NCBI GenBank assembly: GCA_048265065.1
Contig: JBLXCH010000006.1
Location: 1-64,000, forward strand
Length of the DNA stretch: 64,000 nt
Source: Motiliproteus sp048265065
GTDB lineage: Bacteria > Pseudomonadota > Gammaproteobacteria > Pseudomonadales > Balneatricaceae
Reading direction: 5' to 3'
Shown here: positions 1 to 9,089 of the stretch, one piece after another
How the letters are laid out: each line of letters starts with the position of its first letter
Numbering within the stretch: the stretch's first letter is position 1
The notes under the pieces: generated by a model
Seen by the model: the letters and a program-made list of their open reading frames with translations, nothing else
What the model was told of the DNA's origin: nothing
Database searches by the model: none
Program-made: the position numbers and the translations under genes

Positions 1-120
1 GCCTAGACCCGGCATTGCACCGATCAAAAGACCGACACCACACCCGAGAATAATCAAAAAGAGGTTCAACGGCTCAAGAGCCGTAACGAAACCACTTAAC
101 AGAAGCTGGATAATTTCCAT
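1..120 (-). CDS. tctA: TctA-like large membrane subunit of TTT transporter, N-terminal 40 residues only
   Basis: The minus strand opens with ATG at 118-120 and reads to the window edge without a stop. The 40 residues form a hydrophobic helix and end in GLLIGAMPGLG, the conserved N-terminal motif of TctA, the large (about 500 residue) permease of tripartite tricarboxylate transporters. Its position after tctC and tctB gives the usual C-B-A order. It would carry solute across the inner membrane using the TctC-bound substrate. The rest lies outside the window. Confidence 0.8.
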   Translation of the reverse strand, partial: MEIIQLLLSGFVTALEPLNLFLIILGCGVGLLIGAMPGLG

Positions 121-185
121 GCTACATGTTCCTCATCAAAACAGTCTATATCAAATAAACAAGGTTAAATATTTAGTCACTACTC

Positions 186-686
186 TTATAAGAACATGTC
201 ATATAGAGGGTAGAACAATGGATCCAAATAACCTTTTGGCAATGTAATATGCAACAGGATCTCAAAGAAGAAGAACGTTACGATTGGCGTAAGAAGCGCC
301 AATGATAAAGTTTCTTTCCAGCTGTGCTCTCCTAGAGTACGCATATACCAGATGAAGAAAAGTGGGATAGCACCATATACACCAATAAAGTGGATAAGGC
401 CGATCATGATTGTCAGAGAACCCATTACCTTGTAGAGCAACACAGCAGTTGGTTGATCTATAAAGTAAGGGTCTTCAGACGTAGCAACTGGTCCAACTTT
501 ACGAACCCAGTTGATAATAATCCAGATCATGCTAAGCAACATTCCGAAAGAAAGCCAGAATGGGAACATCCCTGCACCTGGGCCAACACCTTTGACCCAC
601 ATGAAGGGAAGTTCTGCACTTTTCAGCATCAGATAGCCAGAAAATACCGCTAGCACAATGGCCATTATAAGTTCAGCTTTACGCAT
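186..686 (-). CDS. tctB: TctB-like small membrane subunit of TTT transporter
   Basis: This 166-residue protein has four predicted membrane segments (about residues 5-23, 41-60, 82-108 and 125-148), the topology and length of the TctB/DUF1468 family. It is the small integral membrane partner of TctA in secondary transporters fed by a periplasmic binding protein. The gene lies 42 bp after tctC and 65 bp before tctA on the same strand, so the three form one operon. The substrate cannot be read from the sequence. Members of the family move tricarboxylates, dicarboxylates and aromatic acids. Confidence 0.85.
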   Translation of the reverse strand: MRKAELIMAIVLAVFSGYLMLKSAELPFMWVKGVGPGAGMFPFWLSFGMLLSMIWIIINWVRKVGPVATSEDPYFIDQPTAVLLYKVMGSLTIMIGLIHFIGVYGAIPLFFIWYMRTLGEHSWKETLSLALLTPIVTFFFFEILLHITLPKGYLDPLFYPLYDMFL

Positions 687-728
687 TACGATTTAGCTCC
701 TAACAACTATCTTCAGCTAATTAACCGA

Positions 729-1712
729 TTACTTGATTTCGCCAAGCTTGGTTAATAGTACTTTGTGTGTTTCGTTGTTGACTTTCCAGTAGTCCACAAG
801 CTTAGAACCAGTCAGGAATTCACCCTGTAGAGACTTGTCCTTCATGTACTTCTGCCATTCTGGGCTACCGTACACTTTAGTGAACACATCTACATAGAAT
901 TTCTGAGCATCTTCGCTCATGCCTGGAGTACCAACAACAGCACGCTGCATGTAATACTCGATGTCATGACCCAACTCCTTGAAAGTAGGAGTTTCTTTGA
1001 ACAGAGGCAGGCGCTCGCCTGTGAAGGTAACAACAGGAATCACGTCACCAGACAGGAAGAAGCCCATAGCTTCTGAAGGGTTATTAACAGTAGAGTCAGC
1101 ATGCTTACCAGCCAATTCCTTAGCTACTCGACCACCACCCTTGTACGGAATATATTTGATTTTAAGACCAAATGTATTGTTCAGAGTGTTAGTCAATAGT
1201 TCGTCTTCGCCGCCACGACCAGTACCGGCCATAATCCAGTCAGCACCTTTTTCTTTAGCTGCTTCAACGAACTGATCCAAAGTTTTAATACCTTTGTCTT
1301 TGTGAACCCAAAGAACGAAAGTATCTTCAGCCATACGGGCGATAGGAGCGAAATCCAAAGGATTCACGCGCAATCCAGGTTGACGCAAAGGAGTAGTGTA
1401 GAAGCTGTTAAGTGTAACCATAACTACATGGTTATCTTTCTTCTTACCCTTCATGTGCATCAGAGCTTCAGCACCAGAACCACCAGGCTTGTTAACTGGG
1501 ATAAAAGGCTTATTAGAAAACTTATGCTTTTCAATAACAGTTTGCATCAAGCGCGCCATTTTATCCGCACCACCGCCAGGACCGGCCATGATTACGAATT
1601 CAACAGGCTTACGAGGCTGGAATTCAGCTGAAGCAGCTTGAGAAAAACCGAGGGCAGCAGAAGCCGACAAAGCTAATGCTGGCAGCATTGCCATTTTGCG
1701 AGTCAATTTCAT
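729..1712 (-). CDS. tctC: TctC/Bug-family periplasmic binding protein of TTT transporter
   Basis: This 327-residue protein begins with a Sec signal peptide (charged MKLTRK, hydrophobic core, likely cleavage after Ala29 in ASA-EF). The mature part starts with the PRKPVEFVIMAGPGGGADKMAR pattern typical of Bug receptors, where the glycine-rich loop contacts the ligand carboxylate. It captures an organic anion in the periplasm and hands it to TctAB. The start is backed by GAGGAAA eight bases upstream. It is first in the operon, so the 400-bp region before it should hold the promoter. Confidence 0.9.
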   Translation of the reverse strand: MKLTRKMAMLPALALSASAALGFSQAASAEFQPRKPVEFVIMAGPGGGADKMARLMQTVIEKHKFSNKPFIPVNKPGGSGAEALMHMKGKKKDNHVVMVTLNSFYTTPLRQPGLRVNPLDFAPIARMAEDTFVLWVHKDKGIKTLDQFVEAAKEKGADWIMAGTGRGGEDELLTNTLNNTFGLKIKYIPYKGGGRVAKELAGKHADSTVNNPSEAMGFFLSGDVIPVVTFTGERLPLFKETPTFKELGHDIEYYMQRAVVGTPGMSEDAQKFYVDVFTKVYGSPEWQKYMKDKSLQGEFLTGSKLVDYWKVNNETHKVLLTKLGEIK

Positions 1713-2112
1713 TAGTTATTTCCTCTATCAAACCATCTACAGTATGCAGACAGCACAGTGCAACACGGCAGACCCTTAAAGGGCCACCTAATTGTAATTA
1801 GTTAATTTTTTATTCTGGCTTTATTTTTATTCTTATTGGAAGCGAAAGCTGGTCCGATTGCACCAACCCAAGGCCGAGAGTAGGGTATGCTCCGACTTAT
1901 TAAATGTAAATAGAAAATTCTCACTAAACTGAGGTATTTTCGGGTAAAAAGTGGGTAAAAACGCTACAAGAAAGGTTAACAAGTGACAAAAAAACAGCAA
2001 AAAAAATAATTTAACTTATTGATAATAAAAACAAAAATAAATGTAAACAGTCGATTTTTGGCTTAGACACCGATTCATGTAAAATTATCATCATTGAGTA
2101 AAATTTTTTTCA
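1713..2112. other. AT-rich intergenic region between tctC and msrQ
   Basis: These 400 bases separate the 5' end of tctC from the 3' end of msrQ; both genes are on the minus strand. The stretch near 1970-2100 is very AT-rich. I see no convincing ORF, tRNA or strong hairpin with a T-run. It must contain the tctC promoter, but I could not place its boxes with confidence. Confidence 0.5.
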
Positions 2113-2730
2113 TCAATTAGACTTTTTCCATGTTTCAAGCCCTCGAAAACCGAGCAAAAGCAGCAATAAAACAGCCATAACAACGCCCTCTGTAAGGTCT
2201 GATCGCAACTGCCACCAAAAATGCAATAACACAAGCACAGCGATGACATACACCAAGCGGTGCAAACGCATCCAGTTTCTGCCCATTCTTCTCATCATAA
2301 ATTTAAATGAGGTCACACCTAACGGCACTAGCAGCAAAAAACCTGCAAAGCCCACTGTGATATAAGGCCGCTCTGATAGCTCTTCTATAATAAGCCTCCA
2401 GTCCCATACCACTATTAATGCAAGAAACACCAGAAAGTGAAGCGAAGCATAGAATAAACAGTACAGCCCTAGCATTCGACGATACTTAGCCAGCTTATGC
2501 CATTTAAACAGTTTGCGTATCGGCGTAATTGCCAACGTGATCCAGAGAAAGTACATCGCCCAACGACCCAATTGCTCAAGCACCACTGCAACAGGATCAG
2601 GTCCCAAACTATTTTGAATCACGCCAACGACTTGAATGGACAGAGGCACTAAACAGGCAAGAAAGACAAACCACCACTGCAATAACTGCAACCAACGCTT
2701 CTTCGCCAATATCGGTTGAATTAGTACCAC
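2113..2730 (-). CDS. msrQ: MsrQ (YedZ), heme membrane subunit of periplasmic methionine sulfoxide reductase
   Basis: This 205-residue multi-span protein resembles the ferric-reductase-like b-heme family. It has six hydrophobic segments and histidines inside them, for example in YASLHFLVF, RLHRLVY and LLHFWW, that are candidate heme ligands. MsrQ passes electrons from the quinone pool or flavin reductase to MsrP. The gene overlaps the 3' end of msrP by 10 bases, so the two are translationally coupled. Length and order match the E. coli msrPQ pair. Confidence 0.9.
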   Translation of the reverse strand: MVLIQPILAKKRWLQLLQWWFVFLACLVPLSIQVVGVIQNSLGPDPVAVVLEQLGRWAMYFLWITLAITPIRKLFKWHKLAKYRRMLGLYCLFYASLHFLVFLALIVVWDWRLIIEELSERPYITVGFAGFLLLVPLGVTSFKFMMRRMGRNWMRLHRLVYVIAVLVLLHFWWQLRSDLTEGVVMAVLLLLLLGFRGLETWKKSN

Positions 2731-3740
2731 TTCGTTAAATCCATCCCGCTATATAAACTAGCTACCTGCTCGCCGTAACCATTAAAACGCTCTGTTGGGC
2801 GACGGCCAGGACTTAAGAAACTCGAAGGTAGACGGCGCTCGTATTTTTGACTCCAGCGAGGATGATCAACTTCTGGGTTCACATTTGCGTAAAAACCATA
2901 TTCATCCGGGGCGATAGTTTGCCAACTATTAACCGGAGCTTTCTCAGTGAAACGAATTTTCACAATAGACTTAATACTTTTAAAGCCGTACTTCCAAGGC
3001 ACAACCAGTCGTAACGGTGCTCCATTTTGCGGCGGCATAGACCGCCCATAAACACCCACTGCCAAAATAGTTAGCGGATGCATCGCTTCATCTATACGCA
3101 GGCCTTCAACGTAAGGCCAAGGAATAACACCCAGTTTTGAACGTTGTCCCGGCATCTGCTCGGGATCATATAGCGTTGTGAATTCAACATATTTAGCTTT
3201 TGAATTCGGATTAAATTGCTTCAGTAGATCAGCAAGAGAAAAACCAACCCAAGGAACAACCATTGACCAGGCTTCAACACAACGTAGCCGATAAATCCTT
3301 TCTTCTATATCGACAGAAGACAATAGGTCTTCCAGTGCATAAATACCCGCCTTGTCACATTCGCCGGCAATTTCAACTGACCATGGGTCGGTTTTAAAAT
3401 CCTGAGAGTAATCGACGGGATCTAATTTTGACGTTCCAAATTCATAAAAATTGTTATAACGCGCAACATCGAGGTAGGGAGTTAATTTTTCATCTGTCGC
3501 GAATGGACCGGTTTGTAGATTTTCTAACTTCTTTTCTAACCAATCAGGGCCGGTATAGGTGGGCAACCTATCGCTGATTTCATACTTATAGTCCGCAGCT
3601 TGTGCAAAGCGAGGCATCAGCGCCGCCTGCATCAATGCCATAGCACCTAATGATTGGCCAATAAATTTTCGACGGTCGCTATAAACCGATTCAGGAGTAA
3701 TTTCTGAAGGAAGTATGTCTGATGGACGTTTAATAAGCAT
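2721..3740 (-). CDS. msrP: MsrP (YedY), Tat-exported molybdoenzyme for methionine sulfoxide repair
   Basis: This 339-residue protein has a twin-arginine signal (SDRRKFIG, Arg23-Arg24) followed by a hydrophobic stretch and a likely AQA cleavage near residue 48. The molybdopterin-ligating cysteine lies in RCVEAWSMVVPW (Cys154), as in YedY. It reduces protein-bound methionine sulfoxide in the periplasm, with electrons from the co-encoded MsrQ. The start has a good GGAGA site. It begins a two-gene operon; a 72-bp gap separates it from pssA upstream. No regulator is adjacent. Confidence 0.93.
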   Translation of the reverse strand: MLIKRPSDILPSEITPESVYSDRRKFIGQSLGAMALMQAALMPRFAQAADYKYEISDRLPTYTGPDWLEKKLENLQTGPFATDEKLTPYLDVARYNNFYEFGTSKLDPVDYSQDFKTDPWSVEIAGECDKAGIYALEDLLSSVDIEERIYRLRCVEAWSMVVPWVGFSLADLLKQFNPNSKAKYVEFTTLYDPEQMPGQRSKLGVIPWPYVEGLRIDEAMHPLTILAVGVYGRSMPPQNGAPLRLVVPWKYGFKSIKSIVKIRFTEKAPVNSWQTIAPDEYGFYANVNPEVDHPRWSQKYERRLPSSFLSPGRRPTERFNGYGEQVASLYSGMDLTKWY

Positions 3741-3812
3741 AAAGAATCTCCGAATCGTTTCCCAAAGCGTTATTGGAAGTTACGCACAGAGATTCAAAGT
3801 GGATTCAAAAAC

Positions 3813-4595
3813 TCACTTCGTGTGAGTCACAGTCCGTTTACGCTTCAGCCTAATAACAGCCTGAATGGGGCCTGAAAAGCCATAAATGAGGAATATCGAC
3901 CATAACAATGTTGCAGGGTCGATTGATATCACTGCGAGGATTAATACAACGGCAAGTAAAGACATAAAAGGCACCTTACCTTTTAAGTCAATTTCTTTAA
4001 AACTGAGGTAATACACATTACTGACCATCAGCAGGCCAGCAACGGTGACCAAAAAGGCACCAGCATACGAATAGGCTTGCAAAGACATATCAAATGAAAA
4101 CTGACTACCAACCCAAATCATTCCCGCAATAATTGCCGCAGCAGCAGGGCTTGGCAAGCCCACAAAGAAACGTTTATCAACACTGCCAATTTGCGTATTA
4201 AAGCGAGCAAGCCGTAATGCAGCGCCGGCAACATAAATAAAAGCAGCGACCCAGCCTATTTTACCAGCACTAGAAAGTGCCCAAGAAAACGCGACTAGTG
4301 CAGGCGCAACACCAAAAGACACCATGTCAGCCAAGCTATCATATTCAGCGCCGAACTTACTTTGAGTATTGGTCATTCGAGCCACACGACCATCCAGACC
4401 ATCGAGCACCATTGACACAAAAATCGCTATAGCAGCGTTTTCAAACTGGCCATTCATCCCTGCAATAATGGCATAAAAGCCTGAAAACAGCGCTGCAGAG
4501 GTAAATAAGTTAGGCAGTAAGTAAATCCCCCTAGAACGTTTTTTTTCTACGTCACTCGAGGCGTCAACCTGCTCAGTTGGTTCTTTTTCAGACAT
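3813..4595 (-). CDS. pssA: CDP-diacylglycerol--serine O-phosphatidyltransferase
   Basis: This 260-residue integral membrane enzyme carries the CDP-alcohol phosphotransferase signature: DGR-VAR at residues 68-73, then Gly82, Asp86 and Asp90 in FGAEYDSLAD. It makes phosphatidylserine, the precursor of phosphatidylethanolamine. About six to eight hydrophobic helices follow. The short acidic N-terminus (residues 1-20) precedes the first helix. It is the CDP-alcohol transferase type found in Bacillus and many marine gammaproteobacteria, not the phospholipase-D-type PssA of E. coli. It is flanked by 72 and 131 bp of noncoding DNA, so it is probably monocistronic. Confidence 0.92.
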   Translation of the reverse strand: MSEKEPTEQVDASSDVEKKRSRGIYLLPNLFTSAALFSGFYAIIAGMNGQFENAAIAIFVSMVLDGLDGRVARMTNTQSKFGAEYDSLADMVSFGVAPALVAFSWALSSAGKIGWVAAFIYVAGAALRLARFNTQIGSVDKRFFVGLPSPAAAAIIAGMIWVGSQFSFDMSLQAYSYAGAFLVTVAGLLMVSNVYYLSFKEIDLKGKVPFMSLLAVVLILAVISIDPATLLWSIFLIYGFSGPIQAVIRLKRKRTVTHTK

Positions 4596-4726
4596 GATAT
4601 CTTGCTTACTCAGTTAACATAATTGCCGCTATCTTAAATGGAATGGAAAACTTCCGCCAATTAAGCAGGCCGACTGTGCCTTAAAAAATCCAATTAATCA
4701 CTTATGATTAGCTTCTTCAAAGCGGT

Positions 4727-5161
4727 TTAGCTTTCTGAACCTAGCAAAAAAGTTTTAGATGGATCCACTAGTATTCTATTTTTCATACCTTCTCGACCAA
4801 GTAGCATCAAGTTACTCATATCTGAACGATCAGCTAACGTAATCTCTATAGGCCAGTTTTCATCACCCAGTTTAATGGTTGTCTGAATCACATATCGCTC
4901 TTCTGACGAGCCATTCGATGATTTAATTGAACGAACATCATAGAGTGCCGCTTCACATTGGATAATAGTATCTACATTGTGGATATTAGGATGGATATCA
5001 AAGCGCACCCACGGCTTACCTTTGACTTTAAACTTTTCTAAATTATCTACGTGCAGTGAAGAGGTTTTTGCTCCCGTATCCACACGAATTTGTAAATCAC
5101 TAATACCGATATCAGGCAAGTCGCACATTTCTAGACTGCCAACAATCATTTTTTTATTCAT
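4727..5161 (-). CDS. RimB-like retropepsin-type protease (family annotated as ATP-dependent Zn protease)
   Basis: This 144-residue cytoplasmic protein has the motif RVDTGAKTSSLHVDN with the presumed catalytic Asp28 in DTGA, typical of the small retropepsin-like family once named ATP-dependent zinc protease (DUF785). In Pseudomonas the homologue RimB acts with the glutamate ligase RimK and counters glutamylation of ribosomal protein S6. Here a rimK homologue is two genes upstream on the same strand, which supports the same pairing. A 137-bp spacer with possible hairpins separates it from the upstream M14-type gene. Function is inferred from family and context. Confidence 0.8.
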   Translation of the reverse strand: MNKKMIVGSLEMCDLPDIGISDLQIRVDTGAKTSSLHVDNLEKFKVKGKPWVRFDIHPNIHNVDTIIQCEAALYDVRSIKSSNGSSEERYVIQTTIKLGDENWPIEITLADRSDMSNLMLLGREGMKNRILVDPSKTFLLGSES

Positions 5162-5298
5162 AACGCTTCTCTTCGGAAGGTAGCGGATATTAATTCTTAA
5201 GTTCTAAACGATCTATAAATGAAGCGACTACAAACATAATCGCTTTACCTAAGCGCATTCTTACTACATATATAAGATCGTTATAACCATCATAAACA

Positions 5299-6354
5299 TT
5301 AAACACCTCTTGGCATTTCGGCTTCGTCGGGCATTAATGTATCTTGCATGATCTCTATATTCTCAACGATTTCTTCATCTTCTTCCGTAAAGTAAGCAAT
5401 ATGGAACATCGCGTCACCTTCTTGCACTAGCGGAATATTTTGCTTACCAATGATAATGCCAGAGCGCGCGGCATGAATGGTGCCAAAATGCTCACCAAAC
5501 GGGCTCCCAATATGCGCAAGCGCATCCCCTTTTTGAACTTGATCACCAAGATTCTTAACATTATGAACAATGCCACTCGAGCTCGCTCTCACCCAAGCAC
5601 TGGTATTAGCTATAAAGTGCTTAAGCGGCGTCTTCTTACTCTCACTTCGACCTGTGCGGGTTTTCTTATGCACCAATCCCAAATGAGTTAATACATTTTG
5701 AATACCTTTAACTCCAGCTCGTATTGATAGTTCATCAAAGCGTAAGGCTTGCCCAGCTTCATACAGCAAGATCTTAGTGCCCGATTCAACCGCCGCTTGA
5801 CGCAACGAGCCATCTCGTAAATCTGAGTTTAACAACACAGGAACGCCGAAAGCCTCAGCTAACTCAAGAGTCTCAGGATCTTTTAAGTTAGCTCTAATCT
5901 GCGGTAGATTAGAGCGGTGAATAGCCCCTGTGTGTAGATCAATTCCATAATCGCAGTGTTTGACAATCTCATTCAGAAACTTGTGCGCCACGATTCCAGC
6001 CAGCGAGCCTTTTGCCGAGCCCGGAAAGCAACGGTTCAAGTCGCGGCGATCTGGCATATAACGTGATTGATTTAACACGCCATACACATTAACCATCGGC
6101 ACCATAATTAATGTGCCAGCCGTTACTTTTAAAGACTTCAACGCAATCAAACGACGGATAATCTCAATACCATTAAGCTCATCACCATGAACAGCAGCCG
6201 ACACAAACACTGTCGGCCCTTCTTTTCTACCGCGGACAACATGCACAGGCATGCAGATGTCCGTATCCGTGTAGAGACGAACTACCGGCATTTCTATTTG
6301 TAGGGTTTGCCCCGGACGAACTTCATGCCCACCAATAACAAGTTCGGTTGCCAT
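5299..6354 (-). CDS. Succinylglutamate desuccinylase/aspartoacylase-family zinc hydrolase (M14-like)
   Basis: From ATG at 6354 this is 351 residues. The Zn-binding pair HGDE (His56, Glu59) and the downstream DLHTG motif place it in the AstE/AspA branch of the M14 metallopeptidase fold. A C-terminal barrel-like section (about 255-335) resembles biotinyl-carrier folds seen in this subfamily. An upstream TTG at 6393 is in frame, but the ATG has a GAGG 11 bases before it and gives the family-like N-terminus. The gene lies between a RimK-type glutamate ligase and a RimB-type protease. Removal of a glutamyl or acyl group from the RimK product is therefore a fair guess, but it is not shown. There is no ast operon here, so arginine catabolism is unlikely. 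Confidence 0.75.
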   Translation of the reverse strand: MATELVIGGHEVRPGQTLQIEMPVVRLYTDTDICMPVHVVRGRKEGPTVFVSAAVHGDELNGIEIIRRLIALKSLKVTAGTLIMVPMVNVYGVLNQSRYMPDRRDLNRCFPGSAKGSLAGIVAHKFLNEIVKHCDYGIDLHTGAIHRSNLPQIRANLKDPETLELAEAFGVPVLLNSDLRDGSLRQAAVESGTKILLYEAGQALRFDELSIRAGVKGIQNVLTHLGLVHKKTRTGRSESKKTPLKHFIANTSAWVRASSSGIVHNVKNLGDQVQKGDALAHIGSPFGEHFGTIHAARSGIIIGKQNIPLVQEGDAMFHIAYFTEEDEEIVENIEIMQDTLMPDEAEMPRGV

Positions 6355-6402
6355 TCTTTTACATACCTCAAGCGTGACGCCAGCAATACTCAATAAATAT
6401 TT

Positions 6403-7602
6403 TTATGACTGAGAATCAGAATTATCTTCCGGTAGCTCAGCAATCTCAGGCTGACGGCGTCGCACTGTTTTCGCGGGAACCATGCCTCTCATCGAATCTA
6501 ATTTACCGAAGCAAAGCAGCTTATCGTTCGCTTCTAGCACACGTGATGACTTCGGATTTGGAATCGATTTAGCATCGCGGTATAGCGTTAGCACGTTGAT
6601 ATCTTGCTCACGCAATTTAGTTTCTTCAATGGTTAACCCTACAAACTTCGAACCTTCAGGCACATAAATCTCACTGACACCATAACCTTTGCTTACGGTT
6701 AAGCGCTGACGCACATCGATTTCAGGGAAGTCGACTTGTGCTGCAATATATTCAATAACGGCACCTGCAATATCCAACCCTGTGCATTTTTCAATCCCTT
6801 CAAGACCTGGGGAGGAATTCACCTCCATAATTTGCGGCCCTGTTTTACTTTCTAAAATATCAACACCTGCGACCCTCAGGCCCATAATCTGCGCTGCACG
6901 AACAGCAGTTTCTGCGTATTCATCAGATAATTCGACCGCCTCCGCAACACCACCGCGGTGGACGTTACTCCGAAATTCCTGTCCTTGAGCAACGCGTCTC
7001 ATCGCCGCAACCACTCGATCACCAACCACAAAAGCGCGAATGTCTTTACCCTTGCTTTCAGCAACGAACTTCTGAATCAAGACGTTTTGCTTTTGACTCT
7101 GTAACAATTCGATAATTGAGGCAGCAGCTTGCACCGATTCAGCTAAGAGCACACCAATACCCTGCGTACCTTCGATCAGCTTAATAATGACCGGCGCACC
7201 GCCTACTCGCTCGATAGCGGGTAGAACATCTTTTTTATCTCGAACAAACGTCGTTCTCGGAATACCGATGTGGTGACGACTCAGTATTTGTAAACTCCGC
7301 AACTTGTCACGGGAATTAAGAATACCGTGCGCCGTATTCGCACAGAACACGTCCATTTCTTGAAACTGTCTTACCACCGCAGTGCCGTAATAAGTAATAG
7401 AAGCCCCAATTCTCGGTAAAACTGCGTCATAATCTGAAAGCGGTTTTTGCCGAAAGTACAGATCAGGAACCCCTTGCTGCAAATCGATGGCAAACTTCAG
7501 CGTATCTAATATCTTCACATCATGGCCACGCTGCTCAGCTGCCTCGACTAGACGCTTGGTGCTGTATGCATTTGGACCACATGACAAAATTGCTAATTTC
7601 AT
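6403..7602 (-). CDS. rimK: RimK-like alpha-L-glutamate ligase with C-terminal RCK_C-type domain
   Basis: This 399-residue ATP-grasp ligase matches RimK over residues 1-300: PVIIKLIEGTQGIGV (ATP loop), the conserved arginines of DIRAFVVGDRVVAAMRR, and MEVNSSPGLEGIE with the metal-binding Glu and Asn. RimK adds glutamates to the C-terminus of ribosomal protein S6 in E. coli. The E. coli enzyme is 300 residues. Here roughly 100 more follow, including SKFVGLTIEETKLREQDINV and LEANDKLLCFG, which look like the RCK_C (TrkA_C) ligand-binding domain. It starts a three-gene minus-strand set. A substrate other than S6 cannot be ruled out. Confidence 0.85.
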   Translation of the reverse strand: MKLAILSCGPNAYSTKRLVEAAEQRGHDVKILDTLKFAIDLQQGVPDLYFRQKPLSDYDAVLPRIGASITYYGTAVVRQFQEMDVFCANTAHGILNSRDKLRSLQILSRHHIGIPRTTFVRDKKDVLPAIERVGGAPVIIKLIEGTQGIGVLLAESVQAAASIIELLQSQKQNVLIQKFVAESKGKDIRAFVVGDRVVAAMRRVAQGQEFRSNVHRGGVAEAVELSDEYAETAVRAAQIMGLRVAGVDILESKTGPQIMEVNSSPGLEGIEKCTGLDIAGAVIEYIAAQVDFPEIDVRQRLTVSKGYGVSEIYVPEGSKFVGLTIEETKLREQDINVLTLYRDAKSIPNPKSSRVLEANDKLLCFGKLDSMRGMVPAKTVRRRQPEIAELPEDNSDSQS

Positions 7603-7777
7603 ACCTTATCCCTATATCTTTAGGTAATTCTGCAAGACGGCTCGAATGAAACACTAACACGCTACTCAGACCACTGCAGTAATTGCTCATCTACCGTCAC
7701 TAAGACTTTGACGCGTAGTTTTACCGGAGGCTTATACACCCTAGTTTAAACAGCAGCTAGCACTTTTTTCATGACAT

Positions 7778-7806
7778 AAAAAAAGGCCTCTAATGAGACC
7801 TTTTTA
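7778..7806 (-). terminator. Rho-independent terminator of recA
   Basis: On the minus strand the sequence reads AAAAAGGTCTC-ATTA-GAGGCC followed by seven T. Stem arms pair over about 11 bp with one T-G wobble and a four-base loop. It lies 54 bp after the recA stop and before rimK, so recA is probably transcribed alone. The A-run on the other side makes it usable in both directions, but no plus-strand gene ends here. Confidence 0.85.
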
Positions 7807-7859
7807 AATCAGTAAATTGTGTAGCGTTCTTTATCAACGCTATTCAGCAAAACCCATAA

Positions 7860-8897
7860 TTAGAAGTTTAGTTCAGTTTCAGTTTGTTCTGCTTCTTTTT
7901 TAGGTTTTGGGATATTTAATAGGTTTTCACGCACCTGGGTTTCGATTTCTGTCGCAATTTCTGGGTTTTCCTCTAAATACTTAGAGGCGTTCGCTTTACC
8001 TTGGCCAATTTTGTTGCCTTTATAGGCATACCATGCACCCGCTTTATCAACCAAGTTTTGCTGTACACCTAAGTCGATGACCTCACCCATGTGATATATA
8101 CCTTTGCCGTACATAATTTGGAATTCGGCTTGTTTAAAGGGTGGCGACACTTTGTTCTTAACCACTTTGACCCGAGTTTCGTTACCGACAACTTCATCGC
8201 CCTGCTTAACCGCGCCGGTACGACGAATATCTAAACGAACTGACGCATAGAACTTCAATGCGTTACCACCCGTGGTTGTTTCTGGGCTACCAAACATAAC
8301 CCCAATTTTCATTCGTATCTGGTTAATAAAGATAACCAAGCAGTTGGCATTTTTTACATTACCGGTGATTTTACGTAACGCTTGTGACATCAAACGCGCT
8401 TGTAAACCAACATGAGCATCACCCATGTCACCTTCTATTTCAGCTTTAGGCACTAGCGCGGCAACGGAGTCGACAACTAACACGTCAACAGCATTAGAGC
8501 GTACCAACATGTCCGTAATTTCTAGCGCTTGCTCGCCGGTATCTGGCTGAGAAACCAACATATCGTCAATATTTACACCTAGTTTTTCAGCGTAAATAGG
8601 GTCTAGTGCATGTTCTGCATCGACAAAAGCACAGGTTTTCCCCAGCTTTTGTGCTTCGGCGATAACCTGCAACGTTAAGGTTGTTTTACCCGATGATTCT
8701 GGCCCATAGATTTCAACAATACGACCAAAAGGAAGTCCACCAATACCCAACGCAATATCAAGTCCTAACGAACCGGTAGAAACCGCAGGGATTGCTTCCC
8801 GCGGCTGGTCGCCCATTCGCATTACCGCGCCTTTACCAAACTGACGCTCGATTTGACCTAAAGCGGCGGAAAGCGCTTTCTTTTTGTTGTCGTCCAT
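7860..8897 (-). CDS. recA: RecA recombinase
   Basis: This is a 345-residue RecA from ATG at 8897. It has Walker A GPESSGKTT, Walker B LVVDSVAAL, the L2 region GSPETTTGGNALKFYASVRLDIRR-type stretch and the acidic C-terminal tail. RecA forms the strand-exchange filament and triggers LexA self-cleavage. A longer frame reaches 8939, but MDDNKKKALSAALGQIE aligns with the known N-terminus and a GGGG lies eight bases before this ATG. An SOS box lies 45 bp upstream and a terminator follows. No recX or cinA is adjacent, unlike many gammaproteobacteria. Confidence 0.98.
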   Translation of the reverse strand: MDDNKKKALSAALGQIERQFGKGAVMRMGDQPREAIPAVSTGSLGLDIALGIGGLPFGRIVEIYGPESSGKTTLTLQVIAEAQKLGKTCAFVDAEHALDPIYAEKLGVNIDDMLVSQPDTGEQALEITDMLVRSNAVDVLVVDSVAALVPKAEIEGDMGDAHVGLQARLMSQALRKITGNVKNANCLVIFINQIRMKIGVMFGSPETTTGGNALKFYASVRLDIRRTGAVKQGDEVVGNETRVKVVKNKVSPPFKQAEFQIMYGKGIYHMGEVIDLGVQQNLVDKAGAWYAYKGNKIGQGKANASKYLEENPEIATEIETQVRENLLNIPKPKKEAEQTETELNF

Positions 8898-8941
8898 TGC
8901 CAGACCCCATTTTATTTGGTGAATACTGCCAGCACTCAAAG

Positions 8942-8961
8942 TACTGTATATTTAAACAGGA
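8942..8961 (-). promoter_or_regulatory. LexA-binding SOS box of recA
   Basis: The core CTGTATATTTAAACAG at 8944-8959 is a perfect CTGT-N8-ACAG LexA operator, with the flanking TA also matching. It is centred about 55 bp before the recA start codon, the usual place for recA autorepression by LexA. The site is a palindrome, so it might also touch transcription rightwards into the Ni-SOD region. The plus-strand gene begins 170 bp away and has its own possible operator. Confidence 0.92.
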
Positions 8962-9089
8962 TTAAATCATATTTTTTCTAAAAGACAAAGCTTTTAAGTA
9001 AGAAACCCCATTAGCGTTACTTGGCTATCCTTTTTCTTTTTCCTACATACTTTTGTTAATGCGTGCTCATCTAGTTTTTAAATCTAAAT

